A stretch of DNA of 64,000 nt. It comes from Nocardioides coralli (GTDB lineage: Bacteria > Actinomycetota > Actinomycetes > Propionibacteriales > Nocardioidaceae). Below are positions 19,301 to 27,512 of this stretch, in pieces (the stretch's first letter is position 1; each line of letters begins with the position of its first letter). Under the pieces are notes generated by a model. That model searched no databases. It saw only the letters and a list, made by a program, of their open reading frames with translations, and was not told the DNA's origin. The stretch is from positions 1,984,001 through 2,048,000 of the forward strand of contig NZ_CP082273.1 of assembly GCF_019880385.1 (NCBI RefSeq). The letters are read 5' to 3'. Position numbers and translations under genes: made by a program.

Positions 19301-19834
19301 GTCGAGCACTTCGGCAACCGCCTGGTGGTGGGCGTCGACGATCAGTGCCTGCGTGCCCGCATCAGCCACGCCCCACAGCGCCGAGACCGACTTGGGGACG
19401 CTGAACGTGTAGTCGTAGCCGGCGACCCCGCTGGACGGCTTGACCGACTCCTCGGCCCTGATTTGCCTCTCCGCCTCTGAACGCTGCTCGTCGGTGAGCC
19501 TCGGACTCAGCTCGGCCACCCGTGCGGCGATGCGCTCTTCCAGTGGCGGGAAGACCGGGAAGGCCCGCCCGAGCTTCTCTCCGGTAACCGGGTCGAGGCC
19601 CGAGCCGATCAGGAGTTGGAGTTGCTGCGGGGTCACCTGGTCGCCGCGCTTGATCTCACCGTCGCCGAAGACGTGCAGCGCTGAGCCCATCCAGCGGCCC
19701 GGCGGGGTTCCTTCCTCGGTGTAGTACCGCGTCACCGGGTTCGGGTCGGCCATGTTGGCGTCGCCACGGACCACGCTCTTGAGCAGGTAGTCGTAGCCCC
19801 GACCAGCCTGAATCTTCCTCATCGAGACGGTCAT
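16304..19834 (-). CDS. MobF-family conjugative relaxase-helicase (TrwC/TraI-like)
   Basis: 1176 aa. The N-terminal relaxase domain has a tyrosine-containing start (GRGYDYLL) and the metal-binding triad in DSRLGDPQLHTHVVISN (near residue 220). A RecD-like helicase follows, with Walker A VGPAGAGKTTAMHALK (near 550) and VIDEATLAG (motif II). The C-terminal end is rich in charged residues. It would nick oriT, stay covalently bound to the 5' end and unwind the transferred strand. AAGGAGGTG lies 7 nt before ATG 19834 but is held in a hairpin. Its divergent neighbour starts the Tad-like operon. Confidence 0.93.
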   Translation of the reverse strand: MTVSMRKIQAGRGYDYLLKSVVRGDANMADPNPVTRYYTEEGTPPGRWMGSALHVFGDGEIKRGDQVTPQQLQLLIGSGLDPVTGEKLGRAFPVFPPLEERIAARVAELSPRLTDEQRSEAERQIRAEESVKPSSGVAGYDYTFSVPKSVSALWGVADAGTQALIVDAHHQAVAEVLDFMEREVVATRRGVAAGNGAVMQADVIGVAATAYDHWDSRLGDPQLHTHVVISNKVKTTEDGRWRSLDGTAMYEANVPISEHYNAVLADRLTRLFGIEWERRERGAERNAAWELAPIPETLIREFSSRSSHIDKEKDRLIAEYVALTGRRPSSAKIIQLRAKATLATRPEKEIHSLFDLTTQWRGRAQKILGRGAVDWAKEATAPARARPTLRADDVPLDAITEVGVSVVGAVEEKRSTWKHWNLWAEASRQTMGWRFSSADDREAVVGMIVEAAKQESLAITPPELVTVPEVFRRPDGTSRFRPRHGVVFTSETLLAAEDRLLARAEDMTAPEIDLEVIERVTRKEHLLSAEQSETLARIAVSGRRLDLLVGPAGAGKTTAMHALKTAWVKAHGKGSVVGLAPSAVAAQVLAEDLGIACENTAKWLHEHDRGRAEFRSGQLVIIDEATLAGTLTLDRLTALAAEAGAKVLLVGDWAQLQSVDAGGAFSLLTSARPDTPELTEVHRFTHGWEKTASLDLRFGRADVISTYVAKDRVQQGTTDEMMDAAYLAWTSDVKAGRTSVLVAEATDMVIRLNRRARADRIVANPVGDVEVNLADGTQASEGDLIITRHNDRRLYTLRGGWVRNGDRWTVTRVHKDGAMQVQRLGVAIGGSVTLPAAYVVEHVDLGYAVTAHRAQGMTVDTSHVVVTGSTTRENFYVSMTRGRDSNIAYVALDKPDEGHAPPEPEEVNAHTVLYGVLQHIGGELSAHQMLVAEQDRWASIAQLAAEYETIGAVAQRDRWVAAIRGSGLTEAQVEQVLASASFGPLTAELRRADVNHHDVDRLLPAIVARRSLDDAEDIGAVLISRLQKAARPKRGSRRPSPKLVVGLIPVADGTMSEEMAKALTERAELMEARAVTLAEKAADDKAVWLKRLGTAPATATAARRRWLYEVRTVAAYRDRYGVEGRRVLGEPKTDAQKHDAARADQAIRRARAIAEDAAAIQEGRSAALEPQGRALG

Positions 19835-20188
19835 GGCCGCACACCTCCTTGGCGTGAAGGTGTCCGTGCAGGTCCACAGCCCCCGGTTCAGGCTGTGTTG
19901 TCCACAAGGCCCGGGCCACAGAGCCCACCTCGTTCTGCATGACGTGTATGCCGAGAAGGAGGGTGCGGCCGGTCAGGGCGGGCGGAGTCGCGGTGCGGCC
20001 GGTGCGGCACACCTGGGAGACGAGGCGGCACTCGGTCGCACGGAGCGAGGAGGCAACGTGAAAATCGAACCGGTTCAACGCCCCGGATGTGACGTACGAT
20101 ACGAATGCGACGACCCAGTCGGCCCGCCGTCAGGGCGTCGTACGCGTCCTTCTCGGGATGGTCTCGCGAAGGCGACCAGGACTCGGCC
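19835..20188. other. divergent intergenic region, candidate oriT and DnaA-type box
   Basis: These 354 bp lie between the relaxase gene and the divergent operon and hold no convincing gene. They contain a perfect inverted repeat CACAGCC (19875-19881) / GGCTGTG (19891-19897), the actinobacterial DnaA-box sequence TTGTCCACA (19898-19906), a repeated GGTGCGGCCGGT, and the palindrome GAACCGGTTC. MobF oriT sites commonly lie next to the relaxase gene, so this is the best candidate in the window; I cannot identify the nic site. Confidence 0.35.
19841..19863 (-). promoter_or_regulatory. hairpin sequestering the relaxase Shine-Dalgarno
   Basis: On the minus strand ACACCTT pairs with AAGG-A-GGTGT (one bulged A, six-base loop CACGCC). 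The paired 3' arm contains the whole AAGGAGGTG ribosome site of the relaxase, so folding would block initiation. Confidence 0.6.
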
Positions 20189-20815
20189 ATGACGAACGCA
20201 CGACACTTCGCGCTCCTGGCGACCGTTACCGCGGTGGCGATCGCAATGGGAGGTTGTGCCTCCGACGGCAATGACCCGGCGGCGACCCCGACCCCCACTT
20301 CGAGTTCGAGCTCGCCGGCCACCACCACGACTTCCCCAACGCCGCAGTCTGACAGCGAGATCGCATCAGAGGCGGCGTCTGCCATTCTCCGGAAGTACTA
20401 CGAGGTGCGAAACGACCTTCGCCGAAACCCGAGCAAGCCGCTGAGGCTGCTCGACGAGGTCGCGATCAGCACCGAGCTCGCGGCACAGAAGAACCTGTTC
20501 ACGACGGAGCGCAAGCAAGGCCTCCACCAGACCGGCGCTACGAAGATCGTCGAGCTGGAAGTGCAGTCCGTCAACCTCGACAACTCAGACCCGAAGGCCG
20601 GCAAGGTGCCGACGGTCCAGATCGACCTCTGCTTCGACGTGAGCGACGTCGACGTCGTCGACAAGAACGGCGAGTCGGTCATCAGCCCGGACCGACCGGA
20701 CACCGGATGGATTCAGTTCCTCGTGTCGAACTACCGGTGGGACACCGATCCCGACGGCTCGTGGCGTGTTGCCTCAAGCCAGGACATCGAGCGCACACCA
20801 TGCGAAGCCTTGTAG
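20189..20815 (+). CDS. putative lipoprotein of the ICE
   Basis: 208 aa. ATG 20189 gives a short signal peptide ending in a lipobox (AIAMGGCAS, Cys about 22) followed by a Thr/Ser/Pro linker, so it should be anchored to the outer face of the membrane. The globular part resembles small NTF2-like secreted proteins in having a conserved Tyr-Tyr-Glu start and a Trp-rich end, but I recognise no family. First gene of the Tad-like operon; its end overlaps the next start by 16 bp. Confidence 0.7.
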   Translation: MTNARHFALLATVTAVAIAMGGCASDGNDPAATPTPTSSSSSPATTTTSPTPQSDSEIASEAASAILRKYYEVRNDLRRNPSKPLRLLDEVAISTELAAQKNLFTTERKQGLHQTGATKIVELEVQSVNLDNSDPKAGKVPTVQIDLCFDVSDVDVVDKNGESVISPDRPDTGWIQFLVSNYRWDTDPDGSWRVASSQDIERTPCEAL

Positions 20816-21759
20816 CCCGTGTCGTCGTCACCTCACTCGCCGTCGCGGGTCTACTGATCCTCGCCCAGGCGCCGTCGTACGCCGACACCGTCTGTCAGGT
20901 CACGGACCCTGAAACCGGTGTCTGCCTGATCTACGTCGAGGTCCCCGGAACACCCGGCGACCCCGGGGACGGTGGCGACGACGGACCCAAGGACACCGGG
21001 GGCGGTGCCGCTTGCTTCTGGGACGGGAGCGATCAGGGGATCACGAAGCCTCCGCCCGGGCCTGTCCCATGCTCCACCGAGTACGGGTACTGGTCGAACG
21101 GCTACCGGTGCTATATCTCGCTGCTCGACCCGCAACCGCCAGCCGGCGATCCGAACTGGCAAGGCCACGAGCCAGGCGACGGTGCCGTCTACAACTGTTA
21201 CCAGCCACAGACCGACCTGCTCATCTGGATCTGGTCGCAGGACCCGCCGCCGAACTCCGGCGCAGGGCCGACGCCCGGCGAGGTCGCGCAGGTCGCGATT
21301 CAGGAGATGAACCTGCGAGCCATCGACATCGGCATCACACCTGAGCCAGGTGAGGACAGCATCGGAATCGTCGGCATGCCCGTGTGGATGTGGGCTGCCA
21401 ACCCTGACGAGCACACCGTCGGCCCGATCACGGAGTCGGCCTCCGCGGGCGGGATCACGGTCACCGCCACGGCGAAGCTGCACAAGATCACCTGGGACAT
21501 GGGCGACGGCGCCACGGTCGAGTGCCCAACTGCCGGGACGCCGTACAAGTCGGCGTACGGCAACTCGAAGTCGCCCGACTGCGGGCACGTCTATGAGAAG
21601 TCGAGCTCGAAGCAGGCGGGCGGGAAGTACACGGTGACCGCCACCTCGGACTGGGTCATCACATGGGAAGGGGCAGGCCAAACCGGGACCATCCGGCTGA
21701 ACGGCCTGACACGGACCGTCGCAATTGCGGTCGGGGAAGCGCAGGTGCTCGTGCAGTAG
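20800..21759 (+). CDS. secreted protein with signal peptide, unknown function
   Basis: 319 aa from ATG 20800, overlapping the lipoprotein gene. There is a clear signal peptide (VVVTSLAVAGLLILAQAPSYA), a Pro/Gly/Asp-rich linker, several cysteines and a C-terminal beta-rich part ending GEAQVLVQ that may be PKD/Ig-like (ITWDMGDGATVEC resembles the PKD pattern WDFGDG). It is exported and possibly surface-exposed, acting with the pilus genes that follow. The family is not recognised by name. Confidence 0.7.
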   Translation: MRSLVARVVVTSLAVAGLLILAQAPSYADTVCQVTDPETGVCLIYVEVPGTPGDPGDGGDDGPKDTGGGAACFWDGSDQGITKPPPGPVPCSTEYGYWSNGYRCYISLLDPQPPAGDPNWQGHEPGDGAVYNCYQPQTDLLIWIWSQDPPPNSGAGPTPGEVAQVAIQEMNLRAIDIGITPEPGEDSIGIVGMPVWMWAANPDEHTVGPITESASAGGITVTATAKLHKITWDMGDGATVECPTAGTPYKSAYGNSKSPDCGHVYEKSSSKQAGGKYTVTATSDWVITWEGAGQTGTIRLNGLTRTVAIAVGEAQVLVQ

Positions 21760-21776
21760 CGGGCAGCGGAGAGGCG

Positions 21777-22454
21777 ATGAGTATGAGTAGTGCAGCCACC
21801 CGAGTCGACGGGGCCCTCAATCAGGAGGGTCCGGCCGCTACTGCGCTCGTGCCTCCGCCGAAGCTGCGTCGACGACCAGCACTCGTAGCCGCCGCGATCG
21901 GCGCCATCTGCATCGGCGCGCTGCTCGCCGGCTGGGCCTGGACCGCGACGACCAACACCCAAGAAGTGCTCGTCGCCCGGCACTCCATCGAACGTGGCTC
22001 CGTCATCGAGGCAGATGACCTTGCCCGGGTGCAGCTCAGCGCGGACCCGGCCCTCAAGCCCGTGCCAGCCTCGGAGTTCGATCGGGTGGTCGGGCAGCGG
22101 GCGGCGATGGACATCTCCTCTGGCGGGATGCTGACACCAGGTGCGTTCGCCGCTGAGGTCGTTCCCGGCGCAGGCGAGTCGGTCGTCGGCGTCGCGCTCA
22201 CCCCCGCTCAAGCGCCGGGTCTTGCACTTCGGTACGGAGACCAGGTCCGCGTCGTCGCCACCCCATCCCAAGGCGACGACCTCCCAGCTGGCACGCCATT
22301 GAGCAACGACGCCACCATCGTCGGAGTCCACACCTCCGAGGACACCGGACAGACAGTCGTCGACCTGCTCGTTCCCAAGGCTGATGCCGCGGTGCTCGCC
22401 ACCCGAATCGCGACCGGCAACATCGCCCTCATCCTAGATTCCCGGGAGCGCTGA
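21777..22454 (+). CDS. SAF-domain, CpaB-like membrane protein
   Basis: 225 aa. A cytoplasmic N-terminus, one membrane segment (AAAIGAICIGALLAGWAW) and an extracytoplasmic SAF domain (VLVARHSIERGSVIEADDL...) are visible, as in CpaB/RcpC of Tad pili, which help assemble or stabilise the pilus channel. It is shorter than proteobacterial CpaB, as usual in actinobacteria. GAGAGGCG precedes ATG 21777. It overlaps the next gene by one base. Confidence 0.75.
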   Translation: MSMSSAATRVDGALNQEGPAATALVPPPKLRRRPALVAAAIGAICIGALLAGWAWTATTNTQEVLVARHSIERGSVIEADDLARVQLSADPALKPVPASEFDRVVGQRAAMDISSGGMLTPGAFAAEVVPGAGESVVGVALTPAQAPGLALRYGDQVRVVATPSQGDDLPAGTPLSNDATIVGVHTSEDTGQTVVDLLVPKADAAVLATRIATGNIALILDSRER

Positions 22455-23221
22455 TGGCTGTCGTCGCGCTCGCCTCCGCTTCCGGCTCCCCCGGCGTCAC
22501 CACGACAGCGCTCGGGCTGGCACTGCTGTGGCCGCGCCCGGTCCTGCTCGTCGAAGCCGACCCGACCGGCGGCTCCGGCTTGCTGGCCGGCTACTTCCGC
22601 GGCACCCGCGAGTACGACGGCGGACTCATCGAGCTGGCGCTGACCGCGAACAACCTGAGTGATGCGCTGGCCGACGTCGCACGCCCCATCGAGGGCACCA
22701 CGGTGTCGTTCGTCGCGGGCACCCGCTCGCACACCCAGGCCAGTGCACTGCGGGATCTCTGGGCACCGCTGGCGGAGACACTCGGCGAACTGGAGACCAC
22801 CGGCCAGGACGTCATCGTCGATGCCGGCCGACTCGGTCTCCACGGGTCACCCCAACCGCTGCTCGATGCCGCCGACCTGTCCCTGCTCGTCAGCAGGACG
22901 ACGCTCCCCCACCTCTCGGCCCTGCGCTCGTGGGCAGAGGCGTTCCAGCGCCCCGCCCTGGACTGGCACCAGTCGGCCGTCCTGCTCATCGGCGAGGGCC
23001 AGCCCTACCACGCCCACGACGTCACCGCAGCGGTGAACCTGCCCGTCCTGGCGCCGCTGGCCGACGATCCGGAGTCGGCTGCGGTCTTCTCGCGTGGAGC
23101 CCAGCCGCCGAAGCGGTTCGAGACCGGGCCGCTGGCAAGGGCGCTCACTGCGGCCACCGCCTCGATCCACTCGACGATCACCCGCCGGCGCAACGAGCTG
23201 CTCGAAGGAGCCCGCTCATGA
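22454..23221 (+). CDS. CpaE/MinD-like P-loop protein with degenerate Walker A
   Basis: 255 aa with the ParA/MinD fold: the start reads ALASASGSPGVTTTALGLAL where a KGGxGKT loop is expected, then LLVEADPTGGSGLL (switch I-like). The catalytic lysines of Walker A are missing (SPGVTTT), so nucleotide hydrolysis is doubtful. Position between CpaB-like and CpaF genes matches CpaE/TadZ, which places Tad machinery in the cell. GATG/ATGA overlaps on both sides show tight coupling. Confidence 0.75.
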   Translation: MAVVALASASGSPGVTTTALGLALLWPRPVLLVEADPTGGSGLLAGYFRGTREYDGGLIELALTANNLSDALADVARPIEGTTVSFVAGTRSHTQASALRDLWAPLAETLGELETTGQDVIVDAGRLGLHGSPQPLLDAADLSLLVSRTTLPHLSALRSWAEAFQRPALDWHQSAVLLIGEGQPYHAHDVTAAVNLPVLAPLADDPESAAVFSRGAQPPKRFETGPLARALTAATASIHSTITRRRNELLEGARS

Positions 23222-24708
23222 CGACGGAACGATCCGAGGACTACGAAACCACCCCGCTGACAGGGTTGCCTCTGTTCACGCAGCCAGTTCCGCCGGTGGC
23301 TGAGAGGTTCGACCGTGGCCATCCAATGGCTCCGGTGGCACACCTGTCGACCATGAGCACCCATCCCATCGGCAGCAGCCTCGACTGGTCGCTCGTCTCT
23401 GCGCTGCGCGCGCAAGCCTCCGAGCAGCTCAGTCAGGCGGTTGCGGCCGACAAGGGACGGCTCAACAAGGTCGCGCAGGAGGAGCTGGGCCGGACGATTG
23501 TGCTCGACCTCATCGAGACGACCCTGGCTGACCGGGTGAACGCCGGGATGACCACACTCCCCGGCGCCGAGCAGGACGCGCTGGCCCGTGCGGTGTTCGA
23601 CTCGCTGTTCCGGCTCGGCCGCCTCCAACCCCTCGTCGACGACGACCGGATCGAGAACATCATCATCACCGGCCACGACAACGTCGTGCTCGAACTCACT
23701 GACGGCTCACAGGTCGACGGCCCACCCGTGGCCGACTCCGACGAGGAGCTCGTCGACTTCCTGGTCTTCCTCGCGTCCCGATCCGAGGTCAACGCTCGCG
23801 GTTTCTCCGAAGCACAACCGCGCCTGCATCTGCGTCTCGATGGCGGCTCGCGGCTCGCCGCTGCTGCGTGGGTGACGCCGCGCCCCTCCGTCGTGATCCG
23901 TCGCCACCGGCTGATGGAAGTCACGCTCGGCGACCTCGTCACTCGACAGATGCTGACTCCTGTCGCAGCGTCATTCCTGCGGGCGGCGGTGCGGTCCCGC
24001 AAGTCCATCGTGGTGTCCGGATCGCAGGGCGCGGGCAAGACGACCCTGGTTCGAGCTTTGTGCGCCGAGATCGACCCGCTGGAGGCGATCGGCACCTTCG
24101 AGACCGAGTACGAGCTGCACCTGCACGAGTTGCGCGACCGGCACCGCATCGTCCACCCGTGGGAGGCCCGTCCCGGGTCCGGTGAACGAGGTCCGGACGG
24201 GCGAGCGGCCGGTGAGTTCACCCTCGACGAGGCCCTCGTCGACTCGTTCCGCTTCAACCTCTCCCGCCAGATCGTCGGTGAGGTCCGAGGCAAGGAGATC
24301 TGGGCGATGATCAAGGCGATGGAGTCCGGCACCGGGTCCATCTCCACGACTCACGCTTCCGACGCGGTCGCGGCGATCCGCAAGCTGGTGACTTGCGCGA
24401 TGGAGGCCGGCCCGCACGTCACCCACGAACTCGCGACCTCGAAGCTCGCGGCGACCGTCGACCTCATCGTCCACCTCGACCTGCGGACCTATCGGCAGCA
24501 GGGGCGCAGCATCCGGCAGCGCCGGGTCGCCGAAGTCATCGCCCTCGACCCCGGCGAGCGCGAGACCGGCTATGCCGCCACTCACGTCTTTGCCCCAGCC
24601 GCCGACGGGACGGCCGTTCCAGCGGTCCTGCCCGACTCCTACCGAAGCCTCGCGACGTACGGCTTCGACCTCGGCACCTACCTCGCTCAACAGGAGGTGC
24701 GGTCGTGA
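23218..24708 (+). CDS. CpaF/TadA-family secretion ATPase
   Basis: 496 aa. The VirB11/PilT-like ATPase core has Walker A VVSGSQGAGKTTLVRAL (about 265-281), an Asp box in EAIGTFETEYELHLHEL, Walker B QIVGEVRGKEIWAMIKAMESG, and a His box STTHASDAVAAIRKL. It would power Tad pilus assembly at the inner face of the membrane. The N-terminal extension of about 100 residues is polar. It overlaps neighbours by ATGA and GTGA. It could instead serve DNA transfer, but TadB/TadC partners directly downstream favour the pilus role. Confidence 0.9.
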   Translation: MTTERSEDYETTPLTGLPLFTQPVPPVAERFDRGHPMAPVAHLSTMSTHPIGSSLDWSLVSALRAQASEQLSQAVAADKGRLNKVAQEELGRTIVLDLIETTLADRVNAGMTTLPGAEQDALARAVFDSLFRLGRLQPLVDDDRIENIIITGHDNVVLELTDGSQVDGPPVADSDEELVDFLVFLASRSEVNARGFSEAQPRLHLRLDGGSRLAAAAWVTPRPSVVIRRHRLMEVTLGDLVTRQMLTPVAASFLRAAVRSRKSIVVSGSQGAGKTTLVRALCAEIDPLEAIGTFETEYELHLHELRDRHRIVHPWEARPGSGERGPDGRAAGEFTLDEALVDSFRFNLSRQIVGEVRGKEIWAMIKAMESGTGSISTTHASDAVAAIRKLVTCAMEAGPHVTHELATSKLAATVDLIVHLDLRTYRQQGRSIRQRRVAEVIALDPGERETGYAATHVFAPAADGTAVPAVLPDSYRSLATYGFDLGTYLAQQEVRS

Positions 24709-25562
24709 TCGTCCTCGTTCCGGCCTTGGCCGGCGCGCTGGTGGTCGGCGGCCTGATCGCCCTCGTCGTCGGGCTGCGCCCCTCCCATGTCGTCGAGCGC
24801 CCCTCCCGCCCCCGCAAGGTCCGCACAATCACCAAGCAGACCCGGATGCTCCTGCTCGGCGGTTTGGCCACAGGCACCGTCGCCTTCCTGGTCACCGGCT
24901 GGGTGCTCGCGCTGGTCATCGTCCCGGTGGCTTTCGTCGGCCTGCCTATCTTGCTCTCGTCGTCCTCGGCAGCGGAGCGGATCGAGCGCCTCGAAGCGAT
25001 GGAGGAATGGACCCGGTCCCTTTCAGGCGTGCTGACCGTGGGGGTTGGACTGGAGCAGGCGCTGGTTGCCACACTCCGATCCACACCGGCCGCGATTGCT
25101 CCCGAGGTCACCCGGCTGGTCGCCCGGCTCCGCGCACGTTGGGTGACCGAAGATGCGTTGCGGGCGTTCGCCGACGAGCTCGACGACGCAACGGGTGACC
25201 TCGTGGCTGCGAACCTGATCCTCGGCTCCCGAAGGAGGGGCGCAGGGCTGGCGAGCGTGCTCGAAGGTCTGGCCGAGTCGGTGGCGGCCGACGTACGCGC
25301 CCGGCGTCAGGTCGAGGCCGACCGCGCCAAGCCCCGAGCCACCGCACGCTGGGTGACGCTCATCAGCGTTGGGGTGCTGGTGATCCTGGCGGTGTCGGGC
25401 ACCTACGTCGAGCCGTACCAGAGTCCGCTCGGGCAGGTCATCCTCGTGGCGCTGCTGGCGATGAACGTCGCGACGCTGGTCTGGATGAAGCGCATGGCGA
25501 TCGGACGCGCGATGCCCAGGTTCCTGGCTCCCGTCCGGGTCACGAGGGAAGGCGCAGCATGA
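24705..25562 (+). CDS. TadB-like type II secretion F-domain membrane protein
   Basis: 285 aa from GTG 24705, after AGGAGGTG. It has membrane segments near both ends and a central T2SSF cytoplasmic domain (LEAMEEWTRSLSGVLTVGVGLEQAL). With TadC it forms the platform that couples CpaF to pilin extraction. Confidence 0.85.
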   Translation: MIVLVPALAGALVVGGLIALVVGLRPSHVVERPSRPRKVRTITKQTRMLLLGGLATGTVAFLVTGWVLALVIVPVAFVGLPILLSSSSAAERIERLEAMEEWTRSLSGVLTVGVGLEQALVATLRSTPAAIAPEVTRLVARLRARWVTEDALRAFADELDDATGDLVAANLILGSRRRGAGLASVLEGLAESVAADVRARRQVEADRAKPRATARWVTLISVGVLVILAVSGTYVEPYQSPLGQVILVALLAMNVATLVWMKRMAIGRAMPRFLAPVRVTREGAA

Positions 25563-26464
25563 CCACCGGACTCCAGATCGCGCTGCTGGGAGGGGCGTTC
25601 CTCGGGCTCGGCGTGGTCTTGCTCGTTGCCCGCCTGATGCCTGCCGCGCCGGACCTCACCGAGGCGCTGAGCCGACTGACTCCTGCCCGCGGGCGAGCGA
25701 ACGCCGTTGGTCCGGTCACCACTGCGAAGGGTAAGGAGCGCATCGGCGTCTGGGCGATCAAGGCATTGCCCCCGGCCGTCTGGATCAGGACTCCGACGCG
25801 AGAGCTCGCACTCCTCCGTATCCCGCTCGCGAGGTTCTACGGCGACAAGATCGTCATGGCACTCATGGGGCTCGTGATCCCGCCCCTCCTGGCGTTCTTC
25901 TTCGAGCAGATCGGGCTGAGCTTCCCCATCGCGGTCCCGGCCATCGCGTCAGTCGGGCTGGCGGTCGTGATGTTCTTCCTGCCCAACTACAACGCGGTCG
26001 ACGACGCCCGGAAGGCTCGCCTGGAGTTCACTCGAGCGCTCGGGGCGTACATCGACCTGGTGGCGTTGGAGCGGAACAACGGCTCCGGCGTACGACAGGC
26101 AATGGAGTCGGCGGCCGAGGTCGGCGACTCGTGGGTTTTCACGCGCCTCTCGGAGGAGCTGACTCGCTCCCGCTGGTCGGGCCAACCGCCCTGGGATGCC
26201 CTGCACGCCCTGTCCGACGAGCTGGGCCTGCCCGAGCTCGACGACTTCGCCGACATCATGCGGCTCTCCGGCGAGGAGGGCGCGTCGGTCTACACCAACC
26301 TGCGCGCCCGTTCGGCCGCCATGCGCACGGCGATGCTCAACGACGAGATCTCCGAGGCCAACGCTGTGGGCGAGCGCATGACCATCCCCGGCTCCCTGCT
26401 CGGCGTCATCTTCATGGCGCTGCTCGTCGCTCCATCCCTGCTGCGGATGTTCAGCAACACCTGA
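25559..26464 (+). CDS. TadC-like type II secretion F-domain membrane protein
   Basis: 301 aa. An N-terminal membrane helix is followed by two central ones (KIVMALMGLVIPPLLAFFF, IASVGLAVVMFFLP), a T2SSF domain (LEFTRALGAYIDLVALERNNG) and a C-terminal helix. It overlaps TadB by ATGA. Its stop is followed by 49 bp before the pilin gene. Confidence 0.85.
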   Translation: MTTGLQIALLGGAFLGLGVVLLVARLMPAAPDLTEALSRLTPARGRANAVGPVTTAKGKERIGVWAIKALPPAVWIRTPTRELALLRIPLARFYGDKIVMALMGLVIPPLLAFFFEQIGLSFPIAVPAIASVGLAVVMFFLPNYNAVDDARKARLEFTRALGAYIDLVALERNNGSGVRQAMESAAEVGDSWVFTRLSEELTRSRWSGQPPWDALHALSDELGLPELDDFADIMRLSGEEGASVYTNLRARSAAMRTAMLNDEISEANAVGERMTIPGSLLGVIFMALLVAPSLLRMFSNT

Positions 26465-26513
26465 CAACCCCAACCCCACGAAAGGGCACCCATCCAGGAA
26501 AGGAAACACCACT

Positions 26514-26702
26514 ATGAACCGATTGCTCGCACCCCTACTCATGCTCCATCTGGGCGTCGATGCGCGCCTGCGGGTCCGCAACGAGCGAGGCTCTGTCACG
26601 ACCGAGCATGTGCTCTGGGCCGTGGCCGTCATCGCCATCGTCGGGATCGTCGTCGCAGCCATCAAGGCTTACGTTGAAAGCCAAGCCGGCAACATCAAGT
26701 AG
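26514..26702 (+). CDS. Flp-type pilin
   Basis: 62 aa. The basic leader ends in a processing-like site before the hydrophobic helix: ERGSVTTEHVLWAVAVIAIV with Glu at the +5-like position typical of class III/Flp prepilins. It should be the major subunit of the Tad-like fibre. GGAAAGGAA precedes ATG. Processing needs a prepilin peptidase that is not encoded in the window. Confidence 0.8.
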   Translation: MNRLLAPLLMLHLGVDARLRVRNERGSVTTEHVLWAVAVIAIVGIVVAAIKAYVESQAGNIK

Positions 26703-27078
26703 GCGGCGGGACGAACGCGGCTCGGGCACCATCGAGCTAGTAATCCTGCTGCCTGCCCTGTTCGCGGTGATGTTCCTCGGGACTCAGGCCGCGTTGTTCT
26801 ACCACGCCCGAACGGTGGCGATAGCCGCTGCGCAGGAGGGCGCGAGGGCCGCTGGCGGTGAGAACGGCAAGGAGGCCGACGGCGTCAACGCCGCCTCCTC
26901 GTTCATCGCCGACGCTGGTGGCGACGACGTACTCACCGGCGCGAATGCGACCGCCAATCGCACCGCCACCACCGTGACCGTGACAGTGACCGGTCACAGC
27001 TTGAGCGTGATCCCGGGCTGGAGCCCGGCGATCGTCCAGACGGCGTCGCTGCCCGTCGAGAGGCTGACCGCTCCGTGA
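26674..27078 (+). CDS. TadE-like pseudopilin
   Basis: 134 aa if TTG 26674 is used, overlapping the pilin gene by 29 bp. AAGG upstream and the position of the RGSGTIELVILLPALFAVMF motif (TadE signature with Glu) support it. No ATG lies near the motif; an upstream ATG at 26560 would double-code most of the pilin gene. A membrane helix and a small extracytoplasmic domain follow. Confidence 0.75.
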   Translation: MKAKPATSSRRRDERGSGTIELVILLPALFAVMFLGTQAALFYHARTVAIAAAQEGARAAGGENGKEADGVNAASSFIADAGGDDVLTGANATANRTATTVTVTVTGHSLSVIPGWSPAIVQTASLPVERLTAP

Positions 27079-27512
27079 TGACCTGGACGCGCATGAGGGA
27101 CGAGCGGGGCTCGGCTGCGGTCGAGGCCGCTCTCGGCCTGCCTGCCTTCGCGCTGTTCGTCGGTCTCATCATCTTCGGTGGCCGCACCGCCACCACCCAC
27201 TCGGCCGTCGAGTCCGCCGCCGCCGACGCCGCCCGCACCGCCTCCATCGCCCGCACGGCGTCCGAGGCGAAGAGCGAGGCGAAGGCCGCGGCGCAGGCCA
27301 GTTTGGCCAACCAAGACATTCACTGCATCAGCGTCACGGTGTCGGTCGACGTGTCCGACTTCGGCAAGACCGTCGGCGAGGCCGGGTCGGTCTCGGCAAC
27401 CGTGGAATGCCTTCTCGATCTGGCCGATCTGTCCGTTCCGGGCGTCCCAGGCAGTCGCCTGATCAAGGCCACCAGCAGTTCGCCACTGGACACCTGGAGG
27501 GAGCGGGCATGA
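27075..27512 (+). CDS. TadE-like pseudopilin 2
   Basis: 145 aa. RGSAAVEAALGLPAFALFVG is the TadE motif, followed by an alanine-rich helix and a small domain. The start is GTG 27075 or ATG 27078, overlapping the previous stop. The two TadE-like genes in tandem are probably minor pilins. Confidence 0.8.
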   Translation: MMTWTRMRDERGSAAVEAALGLPAFALFVGLIIFGGRTATTHSAVESAAADAARTASIARTASEAKSEAKAAAQASLANQDIHCISVTVSVDVSDFGKTVGEAGSVSATVECLLDLADLSVPGVPGSRLIKATSSSPLDTWRERA

